A DNA stretch of 64,000 nt from Paraburkholderia mimosarum LMG 23256 = NBRC 106338 (GTDB lineage Bacteria; Pseudomonadota; Gammaproteobacteria; Burkholderiales; Burkholderiaceae), in NCBI RefSeq assembly GCF_000739815.1, contig NZ_BBJJ01000002.1, forward strand, positions 186,001 to 250,000. Direction: 5' to 3'. This document shows, in pieces, positions 35,804-45,659 of the stretch (position 1 is its first letter; each line of letters begins with the position of its first letter). The notes under the pieces are model-generated. The model searched no databases. It saw only the letters and a list, made by a program, of their open reading frames with translations, and was not told the origin of the DNA. A program made the position numbers and the translations under genes.

Positions 35804-36370
35804 TCAGTGGCCGCCGAAGGCGGTGACGGTGAAGAGCGGCAGGCCCGCCTCGGTCAGCAGCTTCGAGCCGCCCAGCTCCGGCAGGTCGATGATCGCGGCG
35901 CCCTCCACCACGGACGCGCCGAGGCGTTCGAGCAGCAGCTTGCCGGCCATCATGGTGCCACCGGTGGCGATCAGGTCGTCGACGATCACGACCCGGTCGC
36001 CCTTGCCGCAAGCATCCTCGTGGATCTCGACGGTCGCTTCGCCGTATTCGAGCTTGTAGGTCTCGGAGACGGTCTTGTACGGCAGCTTGCCGATCTTGCG
36101 GATCGGAATGAAGCCCACGTTCAGCTCGTACGCGACGATCGGCCCGATGATGAAGCCGCGCGCGTCGAGCCCCGCCACGTAGTCGAGCTTCGCGTCCACG
36201 TAGCGCTCGACGAACAGGTCGATCAGCACGCGCAGCCCCTTCGGGTCGCCGATGAGCGGCGTGATATCGCGGAACTGCACGCCGGGCTGTGGCCAGTCCG
36301 GCACCGTGCGGATCAGGCTGTTCACGAACTGGGCGGCTTGCGCGCTCGGATTCGCAGGTGCGTTGGACAT
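35804..36370 (-). CDS. apt: Adenine phosphoribosyltransferase
   Basis: A 188-residue PRTase of normal length. The PRPP-binding signature is [14 protein letters not shown] (about residues 127-140). The substrate region is [27 protein letters not shown], and [15 protein letters not shown] is the N-terminal Apt motif. It makes AMP from adenine and PRPP in the cytoplasm. GGAGA lies 7 bases before ATG 36370. Confidence 0.97.
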   Translation of the reverse strand: MSNAPANPSAQAAQFVNSLIRTVPDWPQPGVQFRDITPLIGDPKGLRVLIDLFVERYVDAKLDYVAGLDARGFIIGPIVAYELNVGFIPIRKIGKLPYKTVSETYKLEYGEATVEIHEDACGKGDRVVIVDDLIATGGTMMAGKLLLERLGASVVEGAAIIDLPELGGSKLLTEAGLPLFTVTAFGGH

Positions 36371-36469
36371 GATTTCTCCGGGTATTGACGGGATAAAGAA
36401 CAGTAGGGCGTATAAACGGGGCAGGACCTTTGCATGGGCGGTCGCCAGCCAGCGATCCTGGCGGCCGCG

Positions 36470-38485
36470 TCAGGCCGCCGCCGCGCCCGCACCAGCGGCG
36501 CCCGGCTTGCGGTGCCGGGAGAGCCGCTCCTCGGCCAGCGCGAGTTGCTCGGGCAGGCCGCGCAGCACGACGATGTCGGCTTCGCGCAGCTTCGTCGACG
36601 GGTCCGGCTCGACGCCGCGAATGCCGTGGCGGCGGATCGCCGTCACCTCGACACCGAGCTCGACAAGCCCCAGGTCCGCGAGCGTGCGGCCCACGGCGTC
36701 GGCGCGCTCGTCGACCGGTACGGATTGTAGCCGCACCTGCTCGTGACCGTCCTCGCCCACATCGTCGGTGCCGTGGAAGTAGCCGCGCAGGAGGCTGTAA
36801 CGTTCGTCGCGCAGTTCCTCGACGCGACGCACCACGCGCCGCATCGGCACGCCCATCAGCACCAGCATGTGCGAGGCGAGCATCAGGCTGCCTTCCACGA
36901 TCTCGGGAATCACCTCGGTCGCGCCCGCGGCGAGCAGGCGTTCGAGATCGGCGTCGTCGACGGTGCGCACGATCACGGGCAAGGTGGGCTCCAGTTCGTG
37001 AATGTGATGGAGCACGCGAAAGGCCGACTGCGTATTGGCATAGGTGATCGCCACCGCAGCCGCGCGGTGGATGCCCGCGGCGACGAGCGACTCGCGCCGC
37101 GCGGCATCGCCGAACACCACCGACTCGCCCGCCGCTGCCGCGGCCGCCACGCGGTCCGGGTCGAGGTCGAGCGCGACGTACGAGAGGCCCTCGTATTCGA
37201 GCATGCGCGCGAGGTTCTGCCCCGCGCGGCCATATCCGCACACGATCACGTGGCCGCTTTGCTTGATGCTTTGCGTGGCGATGCGCGTCATCATCAGCGA
37301 CTGCTGCATCCATTCCGTCGAGGAAAGGCGCAGTACGATGCGGTCGGCGTTCTGGATCAGGAACGGCGCGGCGAGCATGGAAAGCAGCATGGCCGCGAGG
37401 ATCGCCTGCAGGAGCGTCGGATCGACGAGATGCCGGTCGAGAATGAGGTTCAGCAGCACGAAGCCGAATTCGCCGGCCTGCGCGAGGCCGAGACCCGTGC
37501 GCATCGCCACGCCCGGCGAGGCGCCGAACATGCGCGTGAGCGCCGTGATGAGCACGGCCTTGAGCACGACCGGCCCGACCAGGAAGCCCGCCACCATGAG
37601 GGGGTGCTGCCAGATCACGTGCGGGTTGAGCAGCATGCCCGTGGTCACGAAGAAGAGGCCGAGCAGCACGTCGCGAAACGGCTTGATGTCCTCTTCCACC
37701 TGATGCCGGTACGGCGTCTCGGCGATCAGCATGCCCGCGATGAAGGCGCCGAGCGCGAGCGAGAGGCCGAACTTGTCGGTGATGAACGCGGCGCCCAGCG
37801 TGACGAGCAGCACGTTGAGCACGAACAGTTCCTGCGAGCGGCGCCGCGCGACCACGTTGAACCAGCGCGTCATGAACTTCTGCCCCACGATGAGCAGAAT
37901 GCCGAGCGCGAGCACGATCTTCACGGCGGCCATGCCGAGCGACTCGAAGAGCGACGCCGAAGAGCCGCCGAACGCCGCGATCACGATGAGGAGCGGCACC
38001 ACGGCCAGATCCTGGAACAGCAGCACGCCCAGAATGTTGCGGCCGTGCTCCGATTCGATCTCGAGCCGCTCGGACAGCATCTTGCTGACGATGGCCGTGG
38101 ACGACATGGCGAGCGCGCCACCCAGCGCGACGCACGCCTGCCAGGTGATATGCACCCACGGCTCCAGCACGAGCCCGAGCAGGAGCGCCACCAGGATCGT
38201 GCCCATCACCTGCGAGAGACCGAGGCCGAACACCGCATGGCGCATGGCGCGCAGCTTCGAGAGCGAGAACTCGAGGCCGATGGAGAACATCAGGAACACG
38301 ACGCCGAACTCGGCCAGGTTCTGCGCGCCGTGCGTGTCCGGCACGATGCCAAGCGCGCGCGGGCCCACGAGGATGCCGACCGTGAGGTAGCCGAGCATCG
38401 GCGGCAGATTCAGATAGCGGAACAGGACGACGCCGACCACCGAGGCGAGCAGCAGGAACAGCGTCATTTCCAGCGGGGAGATCAT
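36470..38485 (-). CDS. Monovalent cation:proton antiporter, KefB/KefC type with TrkA domains
   Basis: A 671-residue CPA2 protein. Residues 1-390 are a Na/H exchanger domain with about 12 helices (LGYLTVGILVGPRALGIVPD, FLMFSIGLEFSLSKL, LLFQDLAVVPLLI, GLGLAQAGEFGFVLL). Residues about 410-540 are a TrkA-N/RCK nucleotide-binding domain (VIVCGYGRAGQNLARMLEYEG), and a TrkA-C domain follows to about 650. This resembles YbaL/KefB potassium efflux systems. No KefG/F ancillary gene is adjacent. It is divergent from kdsD. Confidence 0.88.
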   Translation of the reverse strand: MISPLEMTLFLLLASVVGVVLFRYLNLPPMLGYLTVGILVGPRALGIVPDTHGAQNLAEFGVVFLMFSIGLEFSLSKLRAMRHAVFGLGLSQVMGTILVALLLGLVLEPWVHITWQACVALGGALAMSSTAIVSKMLSERLEIESEHGRNILGVLLFQDLAVVPLLIVIAAFGGSSASLFESLGMAAVKIVLALGILLIVGQKFMTRWFNVVARRRSQELFVLNVLLVTLGAAFITDKFGLSLALGAFIAGMLIAETPYRHQVEEDIKPFRDVLLGLFFVTTGMLLNPHVIWQHPLMVAGFLVGPVVLKAVLITALTRMFGASPGVAMRTGLGLAQAGEFGFVLLNLILDRHLVDPTLLQAILAAMLLSMLAAPFLIQNADRIVLRLSSTEWMQQSLMMTRIATQSIKQSGHVIVCGYGRAGQNLARMLEYEGLSYVALDLDPDRVAAAAAAGESVVFGDAARRESLVAAGIHRAAAVAITYANTQSAFRVLHHIHELEPTLPVIVRTVDDADLERLLAAGATEVIPEIVEGSLMLASHMLVLMGVPMRRVVRRVEELRDERYSLLRGYFHGTDDVGEDGHEQVRLQSVPVDERADAVGRTLADLGLVELGVEVTAIRRHGIRGVEPDPSTKLREADIVVLRGLPEQLALAEERLSRHRKPGAAGAGAAAA

Positions 38486-38667
38486 CGTGTGGAGCGTCCT
38501 CGTTCGTCAGCCGCGGTTTGCATGAGCGGCGATGCAAAATCTGCCCCGCGCCGTCTCAATGATCGACGCAAAGGCGGCTCAATGGGAAGGGCTGCGGGAG
38601 AAACTGCGGGGCGGCGCGCGCACGAGGTTTTCGCGCTGGGGGCGCCGGCGCGGCGCGCAGACGCCTT

Positions 38668-38676
38668 TGCTATACT
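38668..38676 (+). promoter_or_regulatory. Extended -10 promoter of kdsD
   Basis: TGCTATACT is an extended -10 element (TG, one base, TATACT at 38671-38676). Start of transcription is expected about 38682-38683, at the kdsD ATG (38683), with no ribosome site between, so the mRNA may be leaderless. The -35 position has no consensus match. Confidence 0.45.
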
Positions 38677-38682
38677 CCGCGG

Positions 38683-39669
38683 ATGATAGCGAAAATCAAT
38701 GGCGATCGGGCACTGAAGCTCGCTCGCGACGTGCTCGACACCGAAGCCGACGCCGTGCGCGGGCTTCGCGACCGGCTCGACGACAGCTTCGTCAGCGCGG
38801 TCGATCTCATCCTCAGCTGCCGCGGCCGCGTGGTCGTTTCCGGCATCGGCAAATCGGGCCACATTGCCCGCAAGCTCGCGGCCACGCTCGCCTCCACCGG
38901 CACCCCGGCGTTCTTCGTGCATCCGGCCGAAGCCAGTCACGGCGACCTCGGCATGGTCACCGCCGAAGACGTGTTCATCGGCCTGTCGAACTCCGGCGAA
39001 TCCGAAGAGCTCGTGGCGATCCTGCCGCTCGTCAAGCGCATCGGCGCGAAGCTGATCGGCATGACGGGCAATCGCCCGCAATCGACGCTCGGCAAACTCT
39101 CCGACGTGCATCTCGACGCAGGCGTGGAAAAGGAAGCCTGCCCGCTGAACCTCGCGCCCACCGCGAGCACCACGGCGGCGCTCGCCTTGAGCGACGCGCT
39201 CGCGGTCGCGGTGCTCGACGCGCGCGGCTTCGGCGCCGACGACTTCGCGCGCTCGCATCCGGGTGGCGCGCTCGGCCGGCGCCTCCTCACCTACGTGCGC
39301 GACGTGATGCGCACCGGCGACGAAATTCCAAAAGTGCGCGACGACGTAACCGTGCGCGACGCCCTCTTCCAGCTGACGGCCAAGCGTATGGGCATGACGG
39401 CGATCGTCGGCGCGGACAACCGCGTGGAAGGCATTTTCACCGACGGCGACCTGCGCCGCGTGCTGGAGCGCGTCGGCGATTTCCGCGACCTGCCGATCGC
39501 GCAGGTCATGACCCGCGCCCCGCGCACCATCGGCCCGGACCAGCTCGCAGTCGAAGCCGTGGAACTGATGGAGCGACATCGCATCAATCAGATGCTGGTC
39601 GTCGATGCCGAGGGCACGCTGATCGGCGCGCTCAACATGCACGACCTGTTCTCCAAGAAGGTAATCTGA
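38683..39669 (+). CDS. kdsD: D-arabinose-5-phosphate isomerase
   Basis: A 328-residue KdsD. The SIS domain (about residues 40-180) has GIGKSGHIARKLAATLASTGTPAFFVHPAEASHGDLGM and GLSNSGESEEL. Two CBS repeats fill the C-terminal third (VRDVMRTGDEIPKV, then IAQVMTRAPRTI). It interconverts ribulose-5-phosphate and arabinose-5-phosphate, the first step to Kdo. It overlaps kdsC by one base and begins the Kdo/LPS-transport run kdsD-kdsC-lptC-lptA-lptB. Confidence 0.97.
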   Translation: MIAKINGDRALKLARDVLDTEADAVRGLRDRLDDSFVSAVDLILSCRGRVVVSGIGKSGHIARKLAATLASTGTPAFFVHPAEASHGDLGMVTAEDVFIGLSNSGESEELVAILPLVKRIGAKLIGMTGNRPQSTLGKLSDVHLDAGVEKEACPLNLAPTASTTAALALSDALAVAVLDARGFGADDFARSHPGGALGRRLLTYVRDVMRTGDEIPKVRDDVTVRDALFQLTAKRMGMTAIVGADNRVEGIFTDGDLRRVLERVGDFRDLPIAQVMTRAPRTIGPDQLAVEAVELMERHRINQMLVVDAEGTLIGALNMHDLFSKKVI

Positions 39670-40223
39670 TGGCACTCCCCCTCGACGCGACCGCGCGCGC
39701 AGCGCGTGTGCGGCTCATGATCTTCGACGTCGACGGTGTGCTCACCGACGGCGGCCTGCTCTTCACCGGCGCGGGCGACACCATGAAGGCGTTCAACTCG
39801 CTGGACGGCCACGGCGCGAAGCTCCTGCGCGTGGCCGGCATCGACACGGCCATCATCACCGGGCGCCGCTCGGAGATCGTCGCCATGCGCGCGAAGGAGC
39901 TGAAGATCACGCACCTGTGGCAGGGCGTGGAAGACAAGCGCGTGGCGTTCGCCGAGCTGCTGTCGCAAACGGGCATCGCGCCCGAAGCGTGCGGCTACAT
40001 GGGCGACGACTGGCCCGACCTCGGCGTGATGCTCCAGTGCGGCTTCGCGGCCGCGCCCGCGAACGCCCATCCCGACGTGCTTTCGCGCGCCCACTGGGTG
40101 TCCGACAAGGTGGGCGGCCACGGCGCCGTGCGCGAAGTCGCCGACCTGATCCTGCGCGCGCAGAACCGCTATGAGTCCATGCTCGCCGAGGCCTGCGCGC
40201 CGCTGTCCGGGATGCCGCGATGA
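39669..40223 (+). CDS. kdsC: 3-deoxy-manno-octulosonate-8-phosphate phosphatase
   Basis: A 184-residue HAD phosphatase without cap domain (KdsC type). The nucleophile motif is MIFDVDGVLTDG (about residues 17-28), the second motif IITGRRSEIV, and the third GYMGDDWPDLGVM with Lys in VEDKRVAF. It removes phosphate from Kdo-8-phosphate in the cytoplasm. ATG overlaps the kdsD stop (TGATG), and its own stop overlaps the lptC start. Confidence 0.97.
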   Translation: MALPLDATARAARVRLMIFDVDGVLTDGGLLFTGAGDTMKAFNSLDGHGAKLLRVAGIDTAIITGRRSEIVAMRAKELKITHLWQGVEDKRVAFAELLSQTGIAPEACGYMGDDWPDLGVMLQCGFAAAPANAHPDVLSRAHWVSDKVGGHGAVREVADLILRAQNRYESMLAEACAPLSGMPR

Positions 40224-40819
40224 ACCAGAAGTTCCGCCTCACCTCGCTCGTGCCGCTCGTGTGCGTGGCCGCGCTCGCCGGCTTCACGTGGTGGCTGCTG
40301 CAGGCCGTCCAGCCGCGCGAAAAAGAGGCGGCGCCGCGTCCGCTCACGCATACGCCCGACTATTTCGCCGACAACTTCTCGGTCTCCGAGCTCGATCAGT
40401 CCGGCGCGACGCAGTACCGGCTCACCGCCACGCACATGGTTCACTACGAGGACGACGAGAACAGCGACCTCACGAATCCGGCCGTGCGCGCGTTCCAGCC
40501 GGGCAAGCCGATCGTGACGGCCACGGGCGAGCGCGGCACGGTCAATGCCGACGCCTCGATCGTGAACCTGTACGACAACGCGCGCATCCTGCGGGCGGCC
40601 GGCGCCGGCGATCCGGAAATGCAGGCTGACTCGGAGCATTTCAAAGTGCTGGTGAACGACGATGTGATCCTGACCGAAAAGCCGGTTAAACTTCGTCGCG
40701 GCCAGTCGGTCATGACGGCCACCAGCGGCATGAACTACAACAACGTCACCCGGGTCATCCAGCTCTTCGGCAACGTCCGCGGAGCCATCGCCCCGGCTGA
40801 CTCCGGCGGCTCGTCCTGA
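40220..40819 (+). CDS. lptC: LPS export protein LptC
   Basis: A 199-residue bitopic inner-membrane protein. One N-terminal helix (LVPLVCVAALAGFTWWLLQAV) is followed by a periplasmic beta-jellyroll of LptC type (PDYFADNFSVSELDQSGATQYRLTATHMVHYEDDENSDLTNPAVRAF). It receives LPS from LptB2FG and hands it to LptA. Translationally coupled to kdsC by a four-base overlap. Confidence 0.93.
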   Translation: MNQKFRLTSLVPLVCVAALAGFTWWLLQAVQPREKEAAPRPLTHTPDYFADNFSVSELDQSGATQYRLTATHMVHYEDDENSDLTNPAVRAFQPGKPIVTATGERGTVNADASIVNLYDNARILRAAGAGDPEMQADSEHFKVLVNDDVILTEKPVKLRRGQSVMTATSGMNYNNVTRVIQLFGNVRGAIAPADSGGSS

Positions 40820-40850
40820 GCGCCGGGCCGTCCACGCAAGGCATGATTGC

Positions 40851-41546
40851 ATGAACGATTCGCTTCCCCGTCCTCTGAACGGCCGTTCGCCCGAAGCGCG
40901 CCGCGCCCTGTTCGCGGCGCTGTCGGCGCTCGCGCTGCTGCTCGGCGGCCTCGCGCCCGCGGCCCACGCCGAGCGCGCCGACAAGGACAAGCCGCTCAAT
41001 ATCGAAGCGGACAACATGACGTATGACGATCTGAAGCAGCAGACCATCTTCACCGGCCACGTGGTCGCCACCAAGGGTACGATTCTCATCAAGGCCGACA
41101 AGGTCGTCGTCACGCAGGACCCGCAGGGCTACCAGTTCGCGACGGGCACCGTCGCGCCGGGCACGCCGGCCGAGAAGCTCGCCTATTTCCGCCAGAAGCG
41201 CGAGGGCCTCGACGAATACGTCGACGGCACCGCCGAGCGCATCGACTACGACGGCAGGCAAGACCTCACCACGCTCACGACGCGCGCCACGGTGCGCCGC
41301 CTGCAGGGCCTCTCGACGGTGATGGACCAGGTCCACGGCAGCGTCGTCACCTACGACGGCCAGAACGACTTCTATACGGCAAGATCGGGCAAGGACGTCG
41401 CCGGCCCCGGCAACCCCGGCGGCCGCGTGCGGGCCATGCTCTCGCCGCGCACCACAGGAGCGCCGGCCGCCGGCGCGCAGCCGGGCGCGGGCGCCCCCGC
41501 CACGCTCACGCCGTCCACCACGCTGCAGGGAGCGCCGCAACAGTGA
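40851..41546 (+). CDS. lptA: LPS transport periplasmic protein LptA
   Basis: A 231-residue protein. A signal peptide (to about residue 40, ending AAHA) precedes the OstA/LptA domain: [42 protein letters not shown]. The last 45 residues are an Ala/Gly/Pro-rich tail longer than in E. coli LptA. It forms the periplasmic bridge carrying LPS to LptDE. It lies 31 bases after lptC, and its stop overlaps the lptB GTG start. Confidence 0.94.
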   Translation: MNDSLPRPLNGRSPEARRALFAALSALALLLGGLAPAAHAERADKDKPLNIEADNMTYDDLKQQTIFTGHVVATKGTILIKADKVVVTQDPQGYQFATGTVAPGTPAEKLAYFRQKREGLDEYVDGTAERIDYDGRQDLTTLTTRATVRRLQGLSTVMDQVHGSVVTYDGQNDFYTARSGKDVAGPGNPGGRVRAMLSPRTTGAPAAGAQPGAGAPATLTPSTTLQGAPQQ

Positions 41547-42334
41547 ACACCGTCACCGCCCCCCAAATCCATGGCCGCCAGCTCGCCGGCAAGACGAGCT
41601 CGCTCGTCGTGCGCAACCTGAAGAAGCGCTATGGCTCGCGCACGGTCGTCAAGGACGTTTCGCTCGACGTGAAAAGTGGCGAAGTGGTCGGGCTGCTCGG
41701 GCCCAACGGCGCCGGCAAGACCACCTCGTTCTACATGATCGTAGGTCTCGTGCCGCTCGATGCCGGCGAGATCGATCTCGACGGCCAGTCCATCAGCCTG
41801 CTGCCGATCCACAAGCGCGCGGCGCTCGGCCTCTCGTATTTGCCGCAGGAAGCTTCGGTGTTCCGCAAGCTCACCGTGGAAGAGAACATCCGCGCAGTGC
41901 TCGAGTTGCAGGTGGACGGCAACGGCAAACGTCTGTCGAAAGACGTGATCAGCGAGCGCACGGATGCGCTGCTCGACGAGCTGCAGATCGCGCATTTGCG
42001 CGATAACCCGGCGCTCTCGCTTTCCGGTGGCGAGCGCCGCCGTGTGGAAATTGCACGCGCCCTCGCAACCGACCCGAGCTTCATCCTGCTCGACGAGCCG
42101 TTCGCGGGCGTCGACCCGATCGCCGTGCTCGAAATCCAGAAGATCGTGAAGTTCCTCAAGCAGCGCAACATCGGCGTGCTGATCACGGACCACAACGTGC
42201 GCGAGACGCTCGGCATCTGCGATCACGCGTACATCATCAGCGACGGCTCGGTGCTCGCGGCCGGCGCGCCCGGCGACATCATCGAGAACGAAAGTGTGCG
42301 CCGCGTCTATCTCGGCGAGCACTTCCGCATGTAA
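41543..42334 (+). CDS. lptB: LPS export ABC transporter ATPase LptB
   Basis: A 263-residue ABC ATPase. Walker [16 protein letters not shown]-loop [17 protein letters not shown], signature [15 protein letters not shown] and Walker [15 protein letters not shown] are all standard LptB. It powers LPS extraction with LptF/LptG (not in the window). The start is GTG 41543, inside the end of lptA (GTGA overlap). About 20 extra N-terminal residues precede the ABC fold. Confidence 0.97.
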   Translation: MNTVTAPQIHGRQLAGKTSSLVVRNLKKRYGSRTVVKDVSLDVKSGEVVGLLGPNGAGKTTSFYMIVGLVPLDAGEIDLDGQSISLLPIHKRAALGLSYLPQEASVFRKLTVEENIRAVLELQVDGNGKRLSKDVISERTDALLDELQIAHLRDNPALSLSGGERRRVEIARALATDPSFILLDEPFAGVDPIAVLEIQKIVKFLKQRNIGVLITDHNVRETLGICDHAYIISDGSVLAAGAPGDIIENESVRRVYLGEHFRM

Positions 42335-42598
42335 GCCCACGGGCGCGCCCCGCGCGCCCGCCCGCCGGCCCGTAGCCCGGCGCTGCTCACGAGGCGTGAG
42401 CGATCCGCTTTCCCGTTGTCAGGCAGGCGCCACGTCTGCTTTCCCCGCGTCATTCCGCCGTGCCCGCCGTGCCCCTAAAGAGTGCATGGCGCGACGTGCG
42501 CCGTCCCTCGTTTGCGCACCAAATTCCGGGGACCCGACGGCGCGGCAAACGCTCGTTTTTGCGAATGTCTCGTGGTTTCGCCCGCGTGGCAAACTCTT

Positions 42599-42604
42599 TA
42601 CAAT
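42599..42604 (+). promoter_or_regulatory. Candidate -10 element of rpoN
   Basis: TACAAT lies 15 bases before the rpoN ATG; the -35 position is poor. The 285 bases between lptB and rpoN contain nothing else I recognise. Confidence 0.35.
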
Positions 42605-42619
42605 GGTTCGCACACCGCC

Positions 42620-44137
42620 ATGAAAGCCAGCCTCCAACTCCGCCTTTCGCAGCATCTTGCGCTCACCCCCCAACTGCAACAGTCCATCCGGCTGCTGCAG
42701 CTGTCGACGCTCGAACTGCAGCAGGAGGTGGCGACGGCGATCGCGCAGAACCCGCTGCTCGAAAACGAGGACGACTGGATCGCGAGCCCGCTGCGCGTAG
42801 CCGCAGACGGCTCGGTCATCGCGCAGCCGCCCGCGCCCTCGGGCGCGGAGCCGATGCAGGGCGCGAACACGTCCAGCACGGCGTCCAACGGCAGCAGCGA
42901 AAGCAGTGAGAGCGAGCCGCGGGGCGTGGACGAATACGACGGCCTCGGCGGCGACGCGAACGGCGACGCCAGCCAGTGGAACCTCGACGACTACGGCCGC
43001 TCAGGCAACGCCTCCGACGACGACGACCTGCCGCCGCTGCAGATCCACGAATCGACCACGACGTTGCGCGATCATCTGATGGCGCAGCTGCGCGAAACGA
43101 ATGCGAGTCCGCGCGATCGCGCGCTGATCACGTTCCTCATCGAATCGCTCGATGAAGACGGCTATCTCAGCGCGACGTGCGAGGAAATCCTTGCGGACAT
43201 CCCCGCAGAGCTGGAGGTCGATGGCGACGAGCTCAACGCGGCGCTCGCGCTCCTGCACAGCTTCGACCCCGCTGGTGTGGGCGCGCGTTCGGCCTCCGAG
43301 TGCCTCAAGCTCCAGCTGCTGCGCGTCAATTCGTCGCCCACGCGCACGCTCGCGCTAGAGATCGTGTCGCATCATCTGGAACTGCTCGCCGCGCGCGACT
43401 TCACGCGGCTGCGCAAGCAGCTGAAGACGGGCGACGACGAACTGCGCGACGCGCATACGCTGATCCGTTCGCTGGAGCCGTTTCCGGGTGCGTCGTACGG
43501 CAAGGCCGAAGCCGATTACGTGGTGCCGGACATCATCGTGAAGAAGAGCGGCCAGAACTGGCATGCGGAGCTGAACCCCGAGGTGGTGCCGAAGCTGCGC
43601 ATCAACCATTTGTACGCGAATATCCTGCGCAACAACCGCGGCGATCCGGGCAGCGGCTCGCTGCGCCAGCAGTTGCAGGAAGCGCGCTGGCTCATCAAGA
43701 ACATCCAGCAGCGCTTCGAGACGATCCTGCGCGTCGCGCAGGCTATCGTCGAGCGTCAGAAGAACTTTTTTGCACATGGCGAAATCGCCATGCGCCCCTT
43801 GGTTTTGAGGGAGATTGCTGATACGCTGGGCCTACACGAATCAACTGTCTCGCGTGTGACAACCGGTAAATACATGCTGACTCCATTCGGGACACTTGAA
43901 TTTAAGTACTTCTTCGGATCGCACGTATCGACGGACACCGGCGGCGCTGCATCGTCCACCGCCATCCGCGCTCTCATCAAGCAACTCATAGGAGCCGAGA
44001 ACACCAAATCTCCTCTTTCAGACAGCCGCATCGCCGAACTGCTGGCGGAACAGGGCTTCGTTGTCGCGCGACGCACAGTCGCGAAGTATCGCGAAGCGCT
44101 GAAGATCCCGGCAGTTAATCTGCGCAAGTCTCTTTAG
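42620..44137 (+). CDS. rpoN: RNA polymerase sigma-54 factor
   Basis: A 505-residue RpoN. Region I is [38 protein letters not shown] long acidic, serine-rich Region II spans about residues 50-130. The core-binding domain follows, then the HTH ([37 protein letters not shown]) and the RpoN box [12 protein letters not shown] near the C-terminus. It directs polymerase to -24/-12 promoters. ATG 42620 matches the family N-terminus. The 3' third is clearly less GC-rich than the rest (57 of 120 bases at 43801-43920). Confidence 0.97.
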   Translation: MKASLQLRLSQHLALTPQLQQSIRLLQLSTLELQQEVATAIAQNPLLENEDDWIASPLRVAADGSVIAQPPAPSGAEPMQGANTSSTASNGSSESSESEPRGVDEYDGLGGDANGDASQWNLDDYGRSGNASDDDDLPPLQIHESTTTLRDHLMAQLRETNASPRDRALITFLIESLDEDGYLSATCEEILADIPAELEVDGDELNAALALLHSFDPAGVGARSASECLKLQLLRVNSSPTRTLALEIVSHHLELLAARDFTRLRKQLKTGDDELRDAHTLIRSLEPFPGASYGKAEADYVVPDIIVKKSGQNWHAELNPEVVPKLRINHLYANILRNNRGDPGSGSLRQQLQEARWLIKNIQQRFETILRVAQAIVERQKNFFAHGEIAMRPLVLREIADTLGLHESTVSRVTTGKYMLTPFGTLEFKYFFGSHVSTDTGGAASSTAIRALIKQLIGAENTKSPLSDSRIAELLAEQGFVVARRTVAKYREALKIPAVNLRKSL

Positions 44138-44168
44138 CCTGTTCCGCCTTTCACGGAGCAGGCGTTTT
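44137..44168 (+). terminator. Terminator of rpoN
   Basis: GCCTGTTCCG and CGGAGCAGGC (one wobble) form a hairpin that begins at the rpoN stop codon and is followed by GTTTTCC. Partial readthrough into hpf is possible. Confidence 0.6.
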
Positions 44169-44310
44169 CCGGCCGCTACGCCCGTTGGCGGAAATGGCCG
44201 GCCGAGCTAGCCCGTCGTCGCAGGCCTTTCGGGGAGCCTCGCACAGGCAGACAGTCGACCGGCATTGCCGCGCTTCACGCGTCCCGCGGCCATCAGCCTG
44301 GAGAAGCACT

Positions 44311-44667
44311 ATGAATCTGAAGATCAGTGGACACCATCTCGAAGTTACGCCAGCGTTGCGAGAATACGTGATCACCAAACTGGACAGGGTGCTAAGACAT
44401 TTCGATCAGGTAATCGATGGCAATGTGGTCCTCTCGGTCGACAACCATAAGGAAAAGGATAAGAGACAGAAGGTCGAAGTGAACCTTCATCTGAAAGGCA
44501 AGGACATTTTTGTGGAGAGCGCGAACGGCGACATGTACGCCGCCATCGATCTCGTGGTCGACAAGCTGGACCGCCAGGTCGTCCGTCACAAGGACCGCGT
44601 GCAGGGACATCAGCACGAGGCGATCAAGCATCAACCCGCGCCCATTATCGAGGTCCCGCCGCAATGA
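44311..44667 (+). CDS. hpf: Ribosome hibernation promoting factor
   Basis: A 118-residue short-form HPF/YfiA-family protein. It begins [32 protein letters not shown] and contains [43 protein letters not shown], which binds in the 30S decoding channel. It promotes inactive 100S ribosomes in stationary phase. GAGAAG lies 5 bases before ATG 44311. Position after rpoN and before ptsN is conserved in proteobacteria. Confidence 0.93.
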   Translation: MNLKISGHHLEVTPALREYVITKLDRVLRHFDQVIDGNVVLSVDNHKEKDKRQKVEVNLHLKGKDIFVESANGDMYAAIDLVVDKLDRQVVRHKDRVQGHQHEAIKHQPAPIIEVPPQ

Positions 44668-44737
44668 GCCTCGTGGCGATTCTCGCCATGAGCCGGAGCC
44701 GGAGTCGATAAGTTCATCCTCCGTCCGCTGAAGCGAA

Positions 44738-44761
44738 GCCGCCCGAACCGGGCGGCTTTTT
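44738..44761 (+). terminator. Terminator after hpf
   Basis: GCCGCCCG and CGGGCGGC around an AAC loop, followed by five T residues, form a strong intrinsic terminator about 70 bases past hpf. Confidence 0.9.
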
Positions 44762-44861
44762 CGTGGATGTGTGCAACCTGTGTTTTTGCCGGCGGTGCAA
44801 CCGGGGAACAAAGGTTGCGCTCATGCGTGGCGCATCGCACCATCGGCATGGACGCTTGTTC

Positions 44862-44867
44862 TATAAT
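44862..44867 (+). promoter_or_regulatory. Candidate -10 element of ptsN
   Basis: A perfect TATAAT between the hpf terminator and ptsN; no good -35 at 16-18 bases. It would give a ptsN leader of about 135 bases. Confidence 0.45.
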
Positions 44868-45008
44868 GGTCCAGTCGTTTTCGGGGTCTTACGCACGAAC
44901 AAGTCCCCATGGTCCCGGCATCGGGCTTCGTAGCCGGATCCAATGCTTCCGCGAAGGCGGGCAGTTGCTGGGGTGAGGAGCATTCAGGCCACGTTTTCGC
45001 CTGCCAAC

Positions 45009-45464
45009 ATGAATCGTTTAGCCAAAATACTTCCCATCGAGAACGTCGTCGTCGGTCTGTCCGTTACCAGCAAGAAACGCGTCTTCGAACAGGCTGGCCT
45101 GATCTTCGAAAACCAGAACGGCATCGCCCGCAGCACGGTTACCGACAATCTTTTCGCGCGCGAGCGTCTAGGCTCCACGGGCCTCGGCGAAGGCGTCGCC
45201 ATTCCGCATGGCCGCATCAAGGGCCTCAAGCAGCCGCAGGCCGCCTTCGTGCGCCTCGCCGAGCCTATCGCCTTCGAAGCGCCGGACGGCCAGCCCGTCT
45301 CGCTACTCATCTTCCTGCTCGTGCCCGAACAGGCCACGCAGCAGCATCTTGAAATCCTGTCCGAGATCGCACAACTGTTGTCGGACCGCGAAACGCGTGA
45401 ACGCCTCCATACGGAAGAGGACCGCGAAACATTGCATCGCCTGCTCACCCAGTGGCAACCTTGA
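45009..45464 (+). CDS. ptsN: PTS IIA-Ntr regulatory protein
   Basis: A 151-residue EIIA of the nitrogen PTS. The phosphorylated His lies in GEGVAIPHGRIKGL (about residue 66), within the EIIA fold QAGLIFENQNGIARSTVTDNLFARERLGSTGLG. IIA-Ntr does not transport sugar; its phosphorylation state regulates potassium and nitrogen physiology. ATG 45009 (MNRLAKILP) matches relatives; the longer frame from 44943 does not. It precedes hprK. Confidence 0.95.
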   Translation: MNRLAKILPIENVVVGLSVTSKKRVFEQAGLIFENQNGIARSTVTDNLFARERLGSTGLGEGVAIPHGRIKGLKQPQAAFVRLAEPIAFEAPDGQPVSLLIFLLVPEQATQQHLEILSEIAQLLSDRETRERLHTEEDRETLHRLLTQWQP

Positions 45465-45659
45465 TCTAAGCGCGGCGTCTCGCGGGCGCGCGAAACGCGG
45501 TTCGCGCGGCCGACGGGCGCGCTCGACACGCGTTGCATGGGTGAAGCGCAAGGCCCCGAGTGCCGTTAATCATCCAGGTCGCATGGTTTGTTCCGCCCGC
45601 ACCCTGAATCAGCAGTTCAGTCAGCCGTTAAGCGAGCCCTCTCGCGGAGTCACCGACTC

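Noticed and set aside
44943..45008. Longer start for ptsN
   Set aside because: The extra 22 residues match nothing in IIA-Ntr proteins; MNRLAKILP is the family start.
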